From the NCBI GenBank assembly GCA_028284745.1, contig JANQRC010000067.1:1-64000 (forward strand): 64,000 nucleotides of DNA, given 5' to 3'. Numbering within the stretch: position 1 is the stretch's first letter; every line of letters starts with the position of its first letter. Under the pieces are notes generated by a model that was not told the origin of the DNA, did not search any database, and worked only from the letters and a program-made list of their open reading frames with translations. The DNA is from Flavobacteriaceae bacterium. Lineage in GTDB: Bacteria; Bacteroidota; Bacteroidia; Flavobacteriales; Flavobacteriaceae. The position numbers and the translations under genes were made by a program. Shown here piece by piece: positions 9,004 through 18,525 of this stretch.

Positions 9004-10356
9004 TCAAAACAATACCCTCATCTCTTCAAAATCGAGTCCTCCGTAATTGCCAGAACTCATTAACAGCAGGGCTGTGTCTTTCATCTGTTGGGCAAAAAGA
9101 AAGTCTTTAAACGCCTTAGGGTCTGTATAGATGTTCAAGTCGTTCCGTTGAAAGGCCTCGGCGATCTGGGCTTCGGTCACTTCCTCTAGGCGTTTGATCT
9201 TTACTGCATCTGGTGAGTAGAATACCACAGCCTCATCGGCGGCATTCAAAGTGTCTTGATATTCCTTTAAGAATTCGGCATTCAAACTACTGTAGGTGTG
9301 TAACTCCAAACAGGCCAACAACCGCTTGTTGGGATACTGTTCCTTCAACGCCCTGGTCGTGGCCGCTACTTTGCTGGGGGAATGCGCAAAATCTTTATAC
9401 GCCACACTTGTACTGTTCTCGGCGATCTTCTCCAAACGCTTAGATGCCCCTTTGAAGCTAGCGATCGCCTCGTAGAATTCGTCTTCCTGAATTCCCATAT
9501 GCTGGCAGATCCATTTGGCGCCCGCCAGATTGTTCAGGTTGTGCTTGCCAAACACTTCGATAGGCATGGGACCCTCAGGAGTCTCCAAGAGTGTCTCACC
9601 ACCTTCCACCGTATACTCAGGAGTCCTGTACGGGAGCTTTCGGATCTGATTTTCCGAAGCCTCTACTACACGCTTCACTTCTTCATCTTCTTCATTATAG
9701 CTAATGCTTCCGCCGTCTACAATGCTATCAACGAACACGCAAAACTGTTGGACATAGTTCTCGTAGGTTGGAAACACATTGATATGGTCCCATGCGATGC
9801 CACTCAATAAGGCAATGTTCGGTTTATATAGATGAAACTTGGGTCTCCGGTCTATGGGGGAAGAAAGGTATTCGTCACCTTCCAAAACGATAAAATCATT
9901 GGTCTCTGTAAGATGCACCATGGTCTCAAAACCTTCCAATTGTGCACCGACCATATAATCTACCCTGCGATCGTGATAGTTCATCACATGCAAGATCATT
10001 GAAGTGATGGTGGTCTTACCATGGCTTCCCCCGATCACTACTCGTGTCTTGTCCTTAGACTGCTGGTATAGGAACTCGGGATAGGAATAGATCGTCACAC
10101 CCAATTCTTGGGCTTTCAACAACTCTGGATTGTCGGACTTGGCATGCATGCCCAAGATAACCGCATCAAGACCACTGGTTATCTTTTCTGGGAACCATCC
10201 AAAAGTTTCAGGCAAAAGCCCATACTTCTGTAGTCTAGATCTAGACGGTTCGAAGATCACGTCGTCACTGCCAGTGATATGGTATCCTTTATGATAGAGG
10301 GCCAAAGCAAGGTTGTGCATGGCACTACCGCCAATGGCTATGAAATGTATGTGCAT
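9004..10356 (-). CDS. mpl: Mpl-like Mur ligase (peptidoglycan recycling)
   Basis: The 450-residue enzyme has the three-domain Mur ligase layout: an N-terminal Rossmann domain (HFIAIGGSAMHNLA), the ATP-binding motif GSHGKTT (110-116), and a C-terminal ligase domain with KDFAHSPSK. The IGGSAM N-terminus and the DHINVFPTYENY segment point to UDP-N-acetylmuramate:L-alanyl-gamma-D-glutamyl-meso-diaminopimelate ligase rather than MurC. That enzyme reattaches recycled murein tripeptide to UDP-MurNAc in the cytoplasm. An atypical MurC cannot be fully excluded. The TPR protein gene lies 76 bases upstream on the same strand. Confidence 0.88.
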   Translation of the reverse strand: MHIHFIAIGGSAMHNLALALYHKGYHITGSDDVIFEPSRSRLQKYGLLPETFGWFPEKITSGLDAVILGMHAKSDNPELLKAQELGVTIYSYPEFLYQQSKDKTRVVIGGSHGKTTITSMILHVMNYHDRRVDYMVGAQLEGFETMVHLTETNDFIVLEGDEYLSSPIDRRPKFHLYKPNIALLSGIAWDHINVFPTYENYVQQFCVFVDSIVDGGSISYNEEDEEVKRVVEASENQIRKLPYRTPEYTVEGGETLLETPEGPMPIEVFGKHNLNNLAGAKWICQHMGIQEDEFYEAIASFKGASKRLEKIAENSTSVAYKDFAHSPSKVAATTRALKEQYPNKRLLACLELHTYSSLNAEFLKEYQDTLNAADEAVVFYSPDAVKIKRLEEVTEAQIAEAFQRNDLNIYTDPKAFKDFLFAQQMKDTALLLMSSGNYGGLDFEEMRVLF

Positions 10357-10432
10357 CTATGTAAAGTTGAAGGCTAAAGATACTATGACAATTGGCAATG
10401 AACAATTAATAATGAACAATCGACCTGATCTA

Positions 10433-11395
10433 CTAAAGGGTTTTGATGACTTCCTGTTCCTTCAATGCTTGCTTGAAGTCCTTTCGAACTGCCAACGCCT
10501 TGTCTATCCACTTGGTCGCATTGTCTTTGTCGGCCTTGTAACGATAGATCTGTGCCAGGCGATAATAAGCCCACTCGATGGGCACTCCATCCTTCACACT
10601 GTGATTCTTGATGAAGGTCCGCAGACAAGCTTCCCCCTTGTCTAATTGCACATTGTACTTGGCACACACCTTACCGATCTGATAGTGCATCGCGTTGCGT
10701 TTATGGGCTTTGTGCGCTTCTTCTAGTGTAGAAATTGCCTTGTTTGGCTCTTTGGTAGTTTCCTCATACAAGTCGACAAGCTTGGAATAGCAGGTCACAG
10801 ACCCGCCGACATTCACCGCTAGCTTATAAAATCTTTCGGCTTCATTGGGTTGGTCTGCATACTCGTACACATAGCCTTTGGCGAGGTAGCCATCAACTTT
10901 AGAAAGATCTTCTAGCTCTTGGGCATATTTCAGGGCTTTCTTCTTACTACCGCCTATCATCCAAGGAAGCTGCATATACAACTCCACCAATGCCCAGCGT
11001 GCTTCGATATGTTCAGGGTCGAGCGTTGCAGCAGTATGAAAAGCTTCTTTTATATCATCAACCAGCCCGATTGCCTTTAACTTAGACATTTCCAGAGCCT
11101 TCATGCCTAGTGCACCACCATATTTGTAATGATAATTAGCTGATCTAGGTGAAAGTACTATCAGCTTTTTATACTGTGACACTGCCTTGTCCCATTGTTT
11201 TTGATGGCCTGCTATGTCTCCTAGCTTTTCGATGGCCGCTATGTCCGAGTCATCCCTTGAAATGAGTTCATGCGCTTTGGATTCTGCGGCCGCAAATTTC
11301 CTTGCATCAATAAGATGTTGAATCTCAAGTATCTGAGCACTCTGACCATAGCCAAAAACAGATATGACAACAAAGGGAATGAAGAGTTTTTTCAT
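10433..11395 (-). CDS. Secreted tetratricopeptide-repeat protein
   Basis: From the ATG at 11395 the product is 320 residues, with a signal peptide (MKKLFIPFVVISVFGYGQS) and several TPR motifs across the mature part (AAESKAHELI, KAVSQYKKLIVLSPRSANYHYKYGGA, NEAERFYKLAVN, KAISTLEEAHKAHKRN). It should be a periplasmic scaffold or an assembly factor. An in-frame TTG at 11413 would start earlier, but it falls inside the apparent promoter (TACATTTG at 11418-11411), so the ATG is preferred. The partner is unknown. Confidence 0.85.
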   Translation of the reverse strand: MKKLFIPFVVISVFGYGQSAQILEIQHLIDARKFAAAESKAHELISRDDSDIAAIEKLGDIAGHQKQWDKAVSQYKKLIVLSPRSANYHYKYGGALGMKALEMSKLKAIGLVDDIKEAFHTAATLDPEHIEARWALVELYMQLPWMIGGSKKKALKYAQELEDLSKVDGYLAKGYVYEYADQPNEAERFYKLAVNVGGSVTCYSKLVDLYEETTKEPNKAISTLEEAHKAHKRNAMHYQIGKVCAKYNVQLDKGEACLRTFIKNHSVKDGVPIEWAYYRLAQIYRYKADKDNATKWIDKALAVRKDFKQALKEQEVIKTL

Positions 11396-11410
11396 AGCGT
11401 GAATATGATT

Positions 11411-11443
11411 CAAATGTACTGAAAACGTTCAATTTGCATCAAA
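11411..11443 (-). promoter_or_regulatory. Predicted Bacteroidota-type promoter of the TPR gene
   Basis: On the minus strand TTTG (11443-11440) is followed after 21 bases by TACATTTG (11418-11411), a match to the TTTG...TAnnTTTG sigma-ABfr-type promoter. The ATG at 11395 follows about 15 bases later, which supports that start over the upstream TTG. Confidence 0.55.
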
Positions 11444-11734
11444 TCTTATTCCGAAGATGTGCTTTTATAGGTGATTTAGTTCTCTTTGTCTATAAAACCC
11501 CGTAATAATTACCAATGAACGTTAAAAAATCCAGTTTCATTCAAGATCTGTAGCCCTAGGTCGCCAAAACACCTCCTTTGAACAGCTATATGCCGTCAAG
11601 GCCATTCGATCGTATATACGTATATGGACGATGGCTCTTCCTTCTTAGGTCTTCGCGTATTCATAAATACCATTCACTCATGGGTACTTGGCTTAAAAAT
11701 TGATTGTATCTTTCTTAGAGGAAAATTTCACAAC

Positions 11735-14700
11735 ATGAAAAATGCACTTCCAATATTGACCATCATACTTTTTTCGGCCATGAGTTACGCACAACAACCA
11801 GAAAACTACCACAAACAATGGGAAGAAGTCACCGCCCTTGAAAAAGAAGGGCTGCCGAGATCTGCATTGGAAGTCGTCGATGATATCTTCAAAAAAGCAA
11901 CACGAGAAGAGACCACCTCTCAAATTGTGAAATGCTTGCTCTACAGATCAAAGTACATCATGCCGTTGGAAGAAGAGGCGCAGTTGAAGGTCATCGATCA
12001 ATTCAAGGAACAAATACAAGAACAGCAGTTTCCCACCCGGCACATACTTCAGAACATCTTGGCAAATTCACTATGGCAGTATGTGCAACAAAACCGTTGG
12101 CGCATATACAATCGTACGAATACAGAAGAAAAGGTGGATCCAGATGATTTCAGAACGTGGGATATCGACACCTTCTTTACCGAAATAGACCATCATTTTC
12201 AAGAATCGCTGGCGAATCAGTTGCAGCTTCAATTGGAAGACCTAAAAAAATATGAAGATATCCTTTCAGTCCAGAAGAATTCAAAGAAATACCGCCCTAC
12301 CCTTTTCGACCTGTTGGCGCACAACGCATTGCAGTTCTATAAGACAGATGAAAGCACCCTAACACAACCTGCGTATAAATTCGAGATCGACAATGCTTCC
12401 TACTTATCATCTGCAAAGCAATTCATTACCAAAACGTTTCGTTCAAAGGATACAATATCGCTTCAGCTAAAGGCACTTCATAGCTATCAAGACCTGTTAC
12501 GCTTCCACCTGAAAGACAACAACCCAACTGCCTTGGTCGATGCCAACATCCAGCGATTGCAATATGTAAGAAGCAAAGCCACCAAAAATGTGGATCCATA
12601 TGCTGTGATCAATACCTTGAAAGCAGAAGCAAATAGCCTAACAAATAAAGAAATAGCTGCGCTCTATGATGTTGAACGTGCTAAAATATTGGATGAGTTT
12701 GCCAATCAATTCAACCCCGATAAAGGAGAGAGGCATCGCTGGGAGCGCAAAGAAGCCGCAGTGCTTTGTGAGCGTATCATAGAAAGATCTCCAAACAGTT
12801 TAGCTGCAGAAAAAGCCAAAGTGTTGCTCAATCAGATCCATCAGTCGCAGCTATCGATCACTTCCGAGCGATTCCTGCCTATAGACAAACCAGCTCGCTT
12901 GCTAGTTCAGTACCGAAATCATAAAGCCTTGTATGTATCGGTATACCACATCAACCGAAAGCAACTAGAACGATTTCATAAGCTACATCAACAAAAGGAA
13001 AAGGAAGCCTTCATTAAAGACTTGAAGAAGCAAACCGAATTCGAGCGAACATTGCGGGACGAAAGTGACTTTCAATCGCACACGACCGAAATCGTCTTTC
13101 CTGCCCTGCCCAATGGTCAGTATCTGGTCGTTGCAAAAACAAAAGACAAGGATCATTTGTCGCATACCGTTGTACAAGTCACCAATTTGGGATTGTCTGA
13201 AAAAGAAGATGATGGGTCTAAGATCTTTCAGTTGATAGATCGCAACAACGGAAGACCCAGCAAAGATGCCAACATCACGCTTGAATACCGAAAGGACTAT
13301 AACCGTAATGGGCTAAGAACTGAAAACTATACCACGGATGGTAAGGGTGAATTCAAACTGAATGGCAACAATCGTTACCGAAATATTGTAGTAACCGCAA
13401 AGACCGAAAGTGACCAAGCTACCTTTGGTTCGTATTATCACTATCACTACGACAACGACATTATAGACGAAAAGACAACTGCCAAAGCCTTTCTGTTTAC
13501 CGACCGAAGTATCTACCGCCCTGGGCAAACCGTTCATTTTAAAGGCATCCTGGTGAAGCAACAAAACGGAAGATCGAATGTCTTAGTTGATGAAAACGTT
13601 AGTGTCAAGCTGACCAATGTACATGGCGAAGAGGTCAGCACACTCACTTTATCGACCAACGAATATGGTTCTTTCTCTGGTGAATTCATCCTGCCGCAGA
13701 ACACGCTCACAGGAAACTTCAACATCACAGCAGAAAAGGGCAGCAATATAGCTGCATATAACCTTCAATGGAGCTCGGTCTCTTTCTCGGTGGAAGAATA
13801 CAAGCGTCCCAAATTTGAGACCAAGTTCGAGCCCATCACCGAAACCTATAAGGTCAATGACGAAATCACCGTCAAAGGTACCGCACAAGCCTATGCCGGA
13901 AGCAACATCACCGATGCCAAAGTGGTCTATCGTGTGAAACGCAACGTGCAATACCCACGATGGTTCTATTGGTATCGTCCTTATTTTCATAGCGAACCTC
14001 AAGAGATCACCCAAGGGGAGACTACCACAGATGCTGATGGCAATTACAAGATCTCCTTCAAAGCGCAGCCCGATGCATCGGTTGATAAGGAAAGTTTGCC
14101 GGTGTTCACTTATGAAGTGATCGCCGATGTCACCGACATCAATGGCGAAACGCGCTCTACGACAACCTTCGTAAAGGTAGGATATCACAGTCTGTTGGCC
14201 TCGATGATGCTTCCAGAGCGTTCAAACAAAGATGAAAAGGACCACAAGATCAAGATCACCACAGAAAATCTCAATGGTGAATTTGCTCCTGCCTCAGGAA
14301 GCATCGCCATCTACAAGCTGAGATCACCAGAAGAAGTATTGCGTCCTTCACCTTGGCAGCGCCCCGACTATCAAGACATCCCAGAAGGTGAGTTCAAAAG
14401 ATCGTTCCCTCATGATGTTTACAAAAGTATGGAAGAAGAAAAAGGAGAACGTGTCTTTCAGGCCAGTTTTGATACCGAAAAAAGCAGAGAACTTGCTTTG
14501 GGCACTATTAAAAAATGGGGCTCAGGGAAGTACATTGTCGAACTCACTTCCAAAGACACCTTTGGACAAGAGGTCAAGGATAAGGTCTATACCGTCCTGT
14601 ATAGTGATAAGGACAAGAAAGTGGCCGACAAACAACTGTTCGCCATCACTACCTCTCAAGAAAACTATCAGGTTGGTGACAAGGCCACCATCACCCTAGG

Positions 14701-17700
14701 ATCTGCTGCCAAAGACCTATGGGTAACTGTAGATGTTCGCAAAGGAAACAGAACACTGAAAAGCGATGTACTGCATCTTCAAGACGAAAAGAAGACCATC
14801 GAAGTACCGATCACCAAGGAGGATATTGGTGGCTTTAGCGTGAACTATAGCTATGCAGCTTACAATCATTACCAAAGTGGAAAGGTAGATATCAACGTAC
14901 CCTATCCTTCTTCTGAATTGAAAATAGAGACAATCACCTTCAGGGACAAGCTGAAGCCTGGCGCAGAAGAAACCTGGACCTTCAAGGTCAAAGGTCCCAA
15001 AGGCGGCAAGGTTACTGCCGAGCTATTAGCAAGCATGTATGATGCTTCGCTAGACCAGTTTAGAGGTCACAGTTGGAACTTCGGTCCGCTGTACAAGCCC
15101 AACTACTATTCATACCAAGCACGAAATGCCAATCAAAGCTATGGCACACAGAACTTTCAGCAACGATACTATGGCAAACGCAGCTACGACAACTATCCGC
15201 GTCAACAGTATGACCAATTGAATTGGTTTGGTTTTCACTTTGGAAGTGGGCGTATTCTCGCAAGAGGTCGAAGAGCAATGGCAGAAATGGATATGGAAGC
15301 AGCACCTGTAGCAATGATGAGTAAGGCCGAAGGCGTAGAAGTGAAGACCAATGCCGCCCTAGAGGAAGTTGTCATTACCGGCGCTGGAAATGCACCACAA
15401 CCCGAAGAAGAACAGCAAGAACAAAAGCCTGAAACTTCTTTTGATGAGGTACCGATACGAAAGAACCTTCAGGAGACGGCATTCTTCTTTCCCCAATTGC
15501 ACACCGACAAAGCCGGCAATGTTTCCTTCAGCTTCACTACACCCGAAGCCCTGACCCGTTGGAAACTTCAGCTGTTGGCACATACCAAGACCCTGGAGAG
15601 CACCACGACTACGCTAGAAGCTGTGACTCAAAAAGAACTCATGGTCATTCCAAATCCACCACGTTTCTTCCGCGAAAGCGACACGATCGTTCTTAGCAGT
15701 AAGATCGCCAACCTATCTGAAAAAGCACTTTCGGGCGAAGTCGTGCTTCAACTATTTGACGCGGTAACTGGTAAAGAAGTTACTTCAAAACTCCATATAA
15801 CTTCTTCCCTCTCGGGGGAGATGTCGCAAAGCGAAAAAGGGGGCAGAGACGGAAGGAGTGCTCAACCTTTTCAAATAGATCCCAAAGGCAACACCAACCT
15901 TTCTTGGGAGCTAAAGATCCCGAAAGGTGTACAAGCAATCCAATATAAGGTCATTGCCAAAGCAGCCGATTTTAGTGATGGTGAACGAAATACACTTCCT
16001 GTGCTAAGTAACCGCATGCTGGTCACCGAAACTTTGCCCATGTGGGTGAAGAACGATGAGATAAGGACCTTCAGCCTGGATAAGTTAAAGAACAATTCTT
16101 CTGAAACACTTTCAAATCATAAGCTAACGTTGGAAATGACCTCCAACCCAGCTTGGTATGCGGTTCAAGCGCTTCCATACCTGATGGAATATCCCCATGA
16201 ATGTGCCGAGCAGGTGTTTTCGCGTTACTATGCCAATGCATTGGCGAACCATATCGCAAGATCAAATCCAAGGATACAAGAAGTATTCGACCAATGGAAA
16301 AATTCAGAGGCATTGATCAGCGATCTAGAAAAGAATCAAGAGCTAAAAGCCTTGCTCATCCAAGAAACACCCTGGCTTCGCGATGCACAGTCCGAAGGTC
16401 AACAAAAGAAACGCATTGCGCTCTTGTTCGACCTCAACAAGATGAAGCATGAACTTGATGGCAGCAGACGTAAGCTACAACAAGCGCAACTAGACAATGG
16501 TGCATGGTCATGGTTCAAAGGCGGAAGGCCAAATCGTTGGATCACGCAGCACATCGTTACCAACTATGGCCATTTGGCGAAATTGGGAATAATGACAGAT
16601 CCTGAGATGGATGCCATGATGCAACATGCCATGAAGTATTTGGATGATCAATTCATCAAGGAATACCAAGACATGAAAAAGTATACGAAAGACCTCACCA
16701 AAGATCATCTCAGCTACATGCAGCTACATTACCTCTATATGCGAAGCTTCTATCTCGAAAATGCCCCTAGCAGAAAGGTAAAAGAGATCATGGCGTATTA
16801 CCAAGACCAGGCGCAGCAATATTGGTCAACCCGTAGTTTGTACGCCAAAGGATTGATCGCGCTTTCGCTCTATAGAAGCGATGATACTTCTCCAACCCCA
16901 CAAAAGATCATCAAGTCATTGAAGGAGAACAGCATTACCAATGAAGAACTAGGTATGCACTGGAAGGAGAACGCAGCCAGTTGGTATTGGTATCAGGCAC
17001 CTATCGAGACACAAGCCTTAATGACCGAGACCTTTGCTGAAATTGATAAAGATATCGAGATCATAGACAATTTGAAGATCTGGCTACTGAAGAACAAGCA
17101 GACCAATCAATGGAAGACCACCAAAGCCACTACCGAAGCTATATATGCACTCTTGCTGCAAGGAAGCGATTGGCTGTCTGTGGCCGAGTCGGTCAATGTC
17201 ACCATCGGAAATCAAAAAGTCGATCCTTCCGCCTTGAAAGACGTAAAGGTCGAAGCTGGCACTGGGTACTTCAAAACTTCTTGGAATACCAATGAAATAA
17301 AGCCTAACATGGCCGAGGTGACCCTTACAAAAAAAGGGGAAGGTATTGCTTGGGGCGGACTGTACTGGCAGTATTTTGAGGATCTGGACAAGATCACGTT
17401 TGCCGAAACACCACTTTCATTGAAGCAACAACTCTTCTTGAAGAAGAACACTGACCGTGGAGAGCAACTCACCGCTATAGATCAAAACACGCAATTAACT
17501 GTGGGCGATCTCATCAGGGTCCGGATCGAATTGCGAAGCGACCGTACCATGGAGTTTGTACATATGAAAGATATGCGCGCTTCAGGGCTTGAGCCAGTAG
17601 ATGTACTTTCCACCTACAAATGGCAAGATGGCTTAGGGTATTATCAAAGCACGAAAGATGCTGCCACTAATTTCTTCTTCGATCACCTGCCCAAAGGTGT

Positions 17701-17833
17701 CTACGTGTTCGAATATGACCTACGGCTCAATAATGCAGGGAATTTCAGCAATGGCATCACTACCATCCAAAGCATGTATGCGCCTGAGTTTACAAGCCAT
17801 AGCGAAGGCATACGGATCGAAGTAAAAGAATAA
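11735..17833 (+). CDS. Alpha-2-macroglobulin family protein, 2032 residues
   Basis: From the ATG at 11735 this very large exported protein has a signal peptide (about 1-20, ending SYAQ) and a helical N-terminal region. The macroglobulin core follows (TDRSIYRPGQTVHFKGILV, SVEEYKRPKFE), then the alpha-2-macroglobulin segment with KNLQETAFFFPQL and WKLQLLAHT. A thioester motif is present as Cys1490-Ala-Glu-Gln. The reactive thioester traps proteases that cut the bait region, so the protein probably guards the envelope against proteases. A low-complexity stretch rich in Tyr, Gln, Asn and Arg (about 1115-1150) and a LEEVVITGAG motif at 1209 precede the C-terminal half. The frame stays open for 37 codons upstream, but the signal peptide fixes the start. 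Confidence 0.9.
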   Translation: MKNALPILTIILFSAMSYAQQPENYHKQWEEVTALEKEGLPRSALEVVDDIFKKATREETTSQIVKCLLYRSKYIMPLEEEAQLKVIDQFKEQIQEQQFPTRHILQNILANSLWQYVQQNRWRIYNRTNTEEKVDPDDFRTWDIDTFFTEIDHHFQESLANQLQLQLEDLKKYEDILSVQKNSKKYRPTLFDLLAHNALQFYKTDESTLTQPAYKFEIDNASYLSSAKQFITKTFRSKDTISLQLKALHSYQDLLRFHLKDNNPTALVDANIQRLQYVRSKATKNVDPYAVINTLKAEANSLTNKEIAALYDVERAKILDEFANQFNPDKGERHRWERKEAAVLCERIIERSPNSLAAEKAKVLLNQIHQSQLSITSERFLPIDKPARLLVQYRNHKALYVSVYHINRKQLERFHKLHQQKEKEAFIKDLKKQTEFERTLRDESDFQSHTTEIVFPALPNGQYLVVAKTKDKDHLSHTVVQVTNLGLSEKEDDGSKIFQLIDRNNGRPSKDANITLEYRKDYNRNGLRTENYTTDGKGEFKLNGNNRYRNIVVTAKTESDQATFGSYYHYHYDNDIIDEKTTAKAFLFTDRSIYRPGQTVHFKGILVKQQNGRSNVLVDENVSVKLTNVHGEEVSTLTLSTNEYGSFSGEFILPQNTLTGNFNITAEKGSNIAAYNLQWSSVSFSVEEYKRPKFETKFEPITETYKVNDEITVKGTAQAYAGSNITDAKVVYRVKRNVQYPRWFYWYRPYFHSEPQEITQGETTTDADGNYKISFKAQPDASVDKESLPVFTYEVIADVTDINGETRSTTTFVKVGYHSLLASMMLPERSNKDEKDHKIKITTENLNGEFAPASGSIAIYKLRSPEEVLRPSPWQRPDYQDIPEGEFKRSFPHDVYKSMEEEKGERVFQASFDTEKSRELALGTIKKWGSGKYIVELTSKDTFGQEVKDKVYTVLYSDKDKKVADKQLFAITTSQENYQVGDKATITLGSAAKDLWVTVDVRKGNRTLKSDVLHLQDEKKTIEVPITKEDIGGFSVNYSYAAYNHYQSGKVDINVPYPSSELKIETITFRDKLKPGAEETWTFKVKGPKGGKVTAELLASMYDASLDQFRGHSWNFGPLYKPNYYSYQARNANQSYGTQNFQQRYYGKRSYDNYPRQQYDQLNWFGFHFGSGRILARGRRAMAEMDMEAAPVAMMSKAEGVEVKTNAALEEVVITGAGNAPQPEEEQQEQKPETSFDEVPIRKNLQETAFFFPQLHTDKAGNVSFSFTTPEALTRWKLQLLAHTKTLESTTTTLEAVTQKELMVIPNPPRFFRESDTIVLSSKIANLSEKALSGEVVLQLFDAVTGKEVTSKLHITSSLSGEMSQSEKGGRDGRSAQPFQIDPKGNTNLSWELKIPKGVQAIQYKVIAKAADFSDGERNTLPVLSNRMLVTETLPMWVKNDEIRTFSLDKLKNNSSETLSNHKLTLEMTSNPAWYAVQALPYLMEYPHECAEQVFSRYYANALANHIARSNPRIQEVFDQWKNSEALISDLEKNQELKALLIQETPWLRDAQSEGQQKKRIALLFDLNKMKHELDGSRRKLQQAQLDNGAWSWFKGGRPNRWITQHIVTNYGHLAKLGIMTDPEMDAMMQHAMKYLDDQFIKEYQDMKKYTKDLTKDHLSYMQLHYLYMRSFYLENAPSRKVKEIMAYYQDQAQQYWSTRSLYAKGLIALSLYRSDDTSPTPQKIIKSLKENSITNEELGMHWKENAASWYWYQAPIETQALMTETFAEIDKDIEIIDNLKIWLLKNKQTNQWKTTKATTEAIYALLLQGSDWLSVAESVNVTIGNQKVDPSALKDVKVEAGTGYFKTSWNTNEIKPNMAEVTLTKKGEGIAWGGLYWQYFEDLDKITFAETPLSLKQQLFLKKNTDRGEQLTAIDQNTQLTVGDLIRVRIELRSDRTMEFVHMKDMRASGLEPVDVLSTYKWQDGLGYYQSTKDAATNFFFDHLPKGVYVFEYDLRLNNAGNFSNGITTIQSMYAPEFTSHSEGIRIEVKE

Positions 17834-17880
17834 ACCCCTGTAACCTAAAATCAATAGTTTTTAAATAAGATGAGTGCGGT

Positions 17881-17956
17881 TCATTCTGACAGAGTGAAGC
17901 GACGAGGAATCTCATAGTGCTAAGACCTCTCGGTCGCTATGCGCCTTCGAAATGAC
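17881..17956. repeat. Imperfect inverted repeat, REP-like intergenic element
   Basis: The roughly 76-base element begins TCATTCTGAC and ends TTCGAAATGAC. Its left arm (AGCGACGAGG) pairs imperfectly with its right arm (CCTCTCGGTCGCT), and the outer ends pair as TCATTCTGA with TCGAAATGA. It sits between two convergent genes. I have seen similar GAAATGAC-ended elements interspersed in Bacteroidota intergenic regions, but copy number here cannot be checked from one window. Confidence 0.6.
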
Positions 17957-17975
17957 GATCGCTCTGTGATAAAAG

Positions 17976-18506
17976 TTATCTAGGAGGAAAACCTTCCATG
18001 ACCTTGATGACCACTTCACGTAGTTTGGCCTCACGCTGATCGGGCGATGCGTTCTCGCGATAATTACTTTCGCTTACCGCTTGCCAAAAAAGATCGTTGC
18101 GCTTGGCATCAACGAAGTCGAACACGATCTCTCTAGAAAGTCCTCCACCTACGGGGATACCAACAGAAACACCGCCTCCGACGTTGCGGCCAGTTCCCCC
18201 TACTCCCACGCCAACGGTATTGCGATTCGGCGAACGATAGGATTCACTTTGTATATCAATGTAGAAATCAGGTGTCTCAGAGTAAGTAATCCCTCGTGAT
18301 CGCATGATAGAATCGACCAATTTGATCAAACGTTTCGTATCTAGCTCGCTTAGACCTGTTCGCATGTTTTCAAAGTAGTCATAGGTTTTATAGTAAGTGA
18401 AGTCTGTCTGCGAATCGTAATCGTAATTGACACGAACACTTCCGCAGGAAAACAATAACAAGGCACTCGTAGCAAAGAATAATGTTCTCATACCCATATT
18501 TCTCAT
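17976..18506 (-). CDS. DUF4136 domain lipoprotein
   Basis: The 176-residue product has a lipoprotein signal with the lipobox ending at Cys21 (LLFSC) and then the DUF4136 core: VNYDYDSQTDFTYYKTYDYFE, IMRSRGITYSETPDFYIDI and VFDFVDAKRNDLFWQA. A Gly-rich patch (GVGVGGTGRNVGGGVSVGIPVGGG, about 97-120, described here by composition) interrupts the core, as is common in the family. It is probably an envelope lipoprotein with no known activity. Other Met codons at 4 and 6 are possible starts. Only 19 bases separate it from obgE upstream, so they may be co-transcribed. Confidence 0.86.
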   Translation of the reverse strand: MRNMGMRTLFFATSALLLFSCGSVRVNYDYDSQTDFTYYKTYDYFENMRTGLSELDTKRLIKLVDSIMRSRGITYSETPDFYIDIQSESYRSPNRNTVGVGVGGTGRNVGGGVSVGIPVGGGLSREIVFDFVDAKRNDLFWQAVSESNYRENASPDQREAKLREVVIKVMEGFPPR

Positions 18507-18525
18507 AAAAATAAGGAATCTGGCT

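Noticed and set aside
9382-9810. Plus-strand open frame of 142 codons
   Set aside because: It lies wholly opposite the well-supported Mur ligase gene and resembles no protein family.
11605-11630. Palindromic CGTATATACG near 11612 as an operator
   Set aside because: It is only 10 bases, lies over 100 bases from the macroglobulin start, and no second copy or linked regulator was found.
11624-11734. Extended start of the macroglobulin gene
   Set aside because: The frame is open 37 codons upstream, but this part is not signal-like, whereas the ATG at 11735 opens a clear signal peptide.
13649-14188. Minus-strand open frame of 179 codons
   Set aside because: It is antisense to the macroglobulin gene in a repetitive-codon region and has no recognisable feature.
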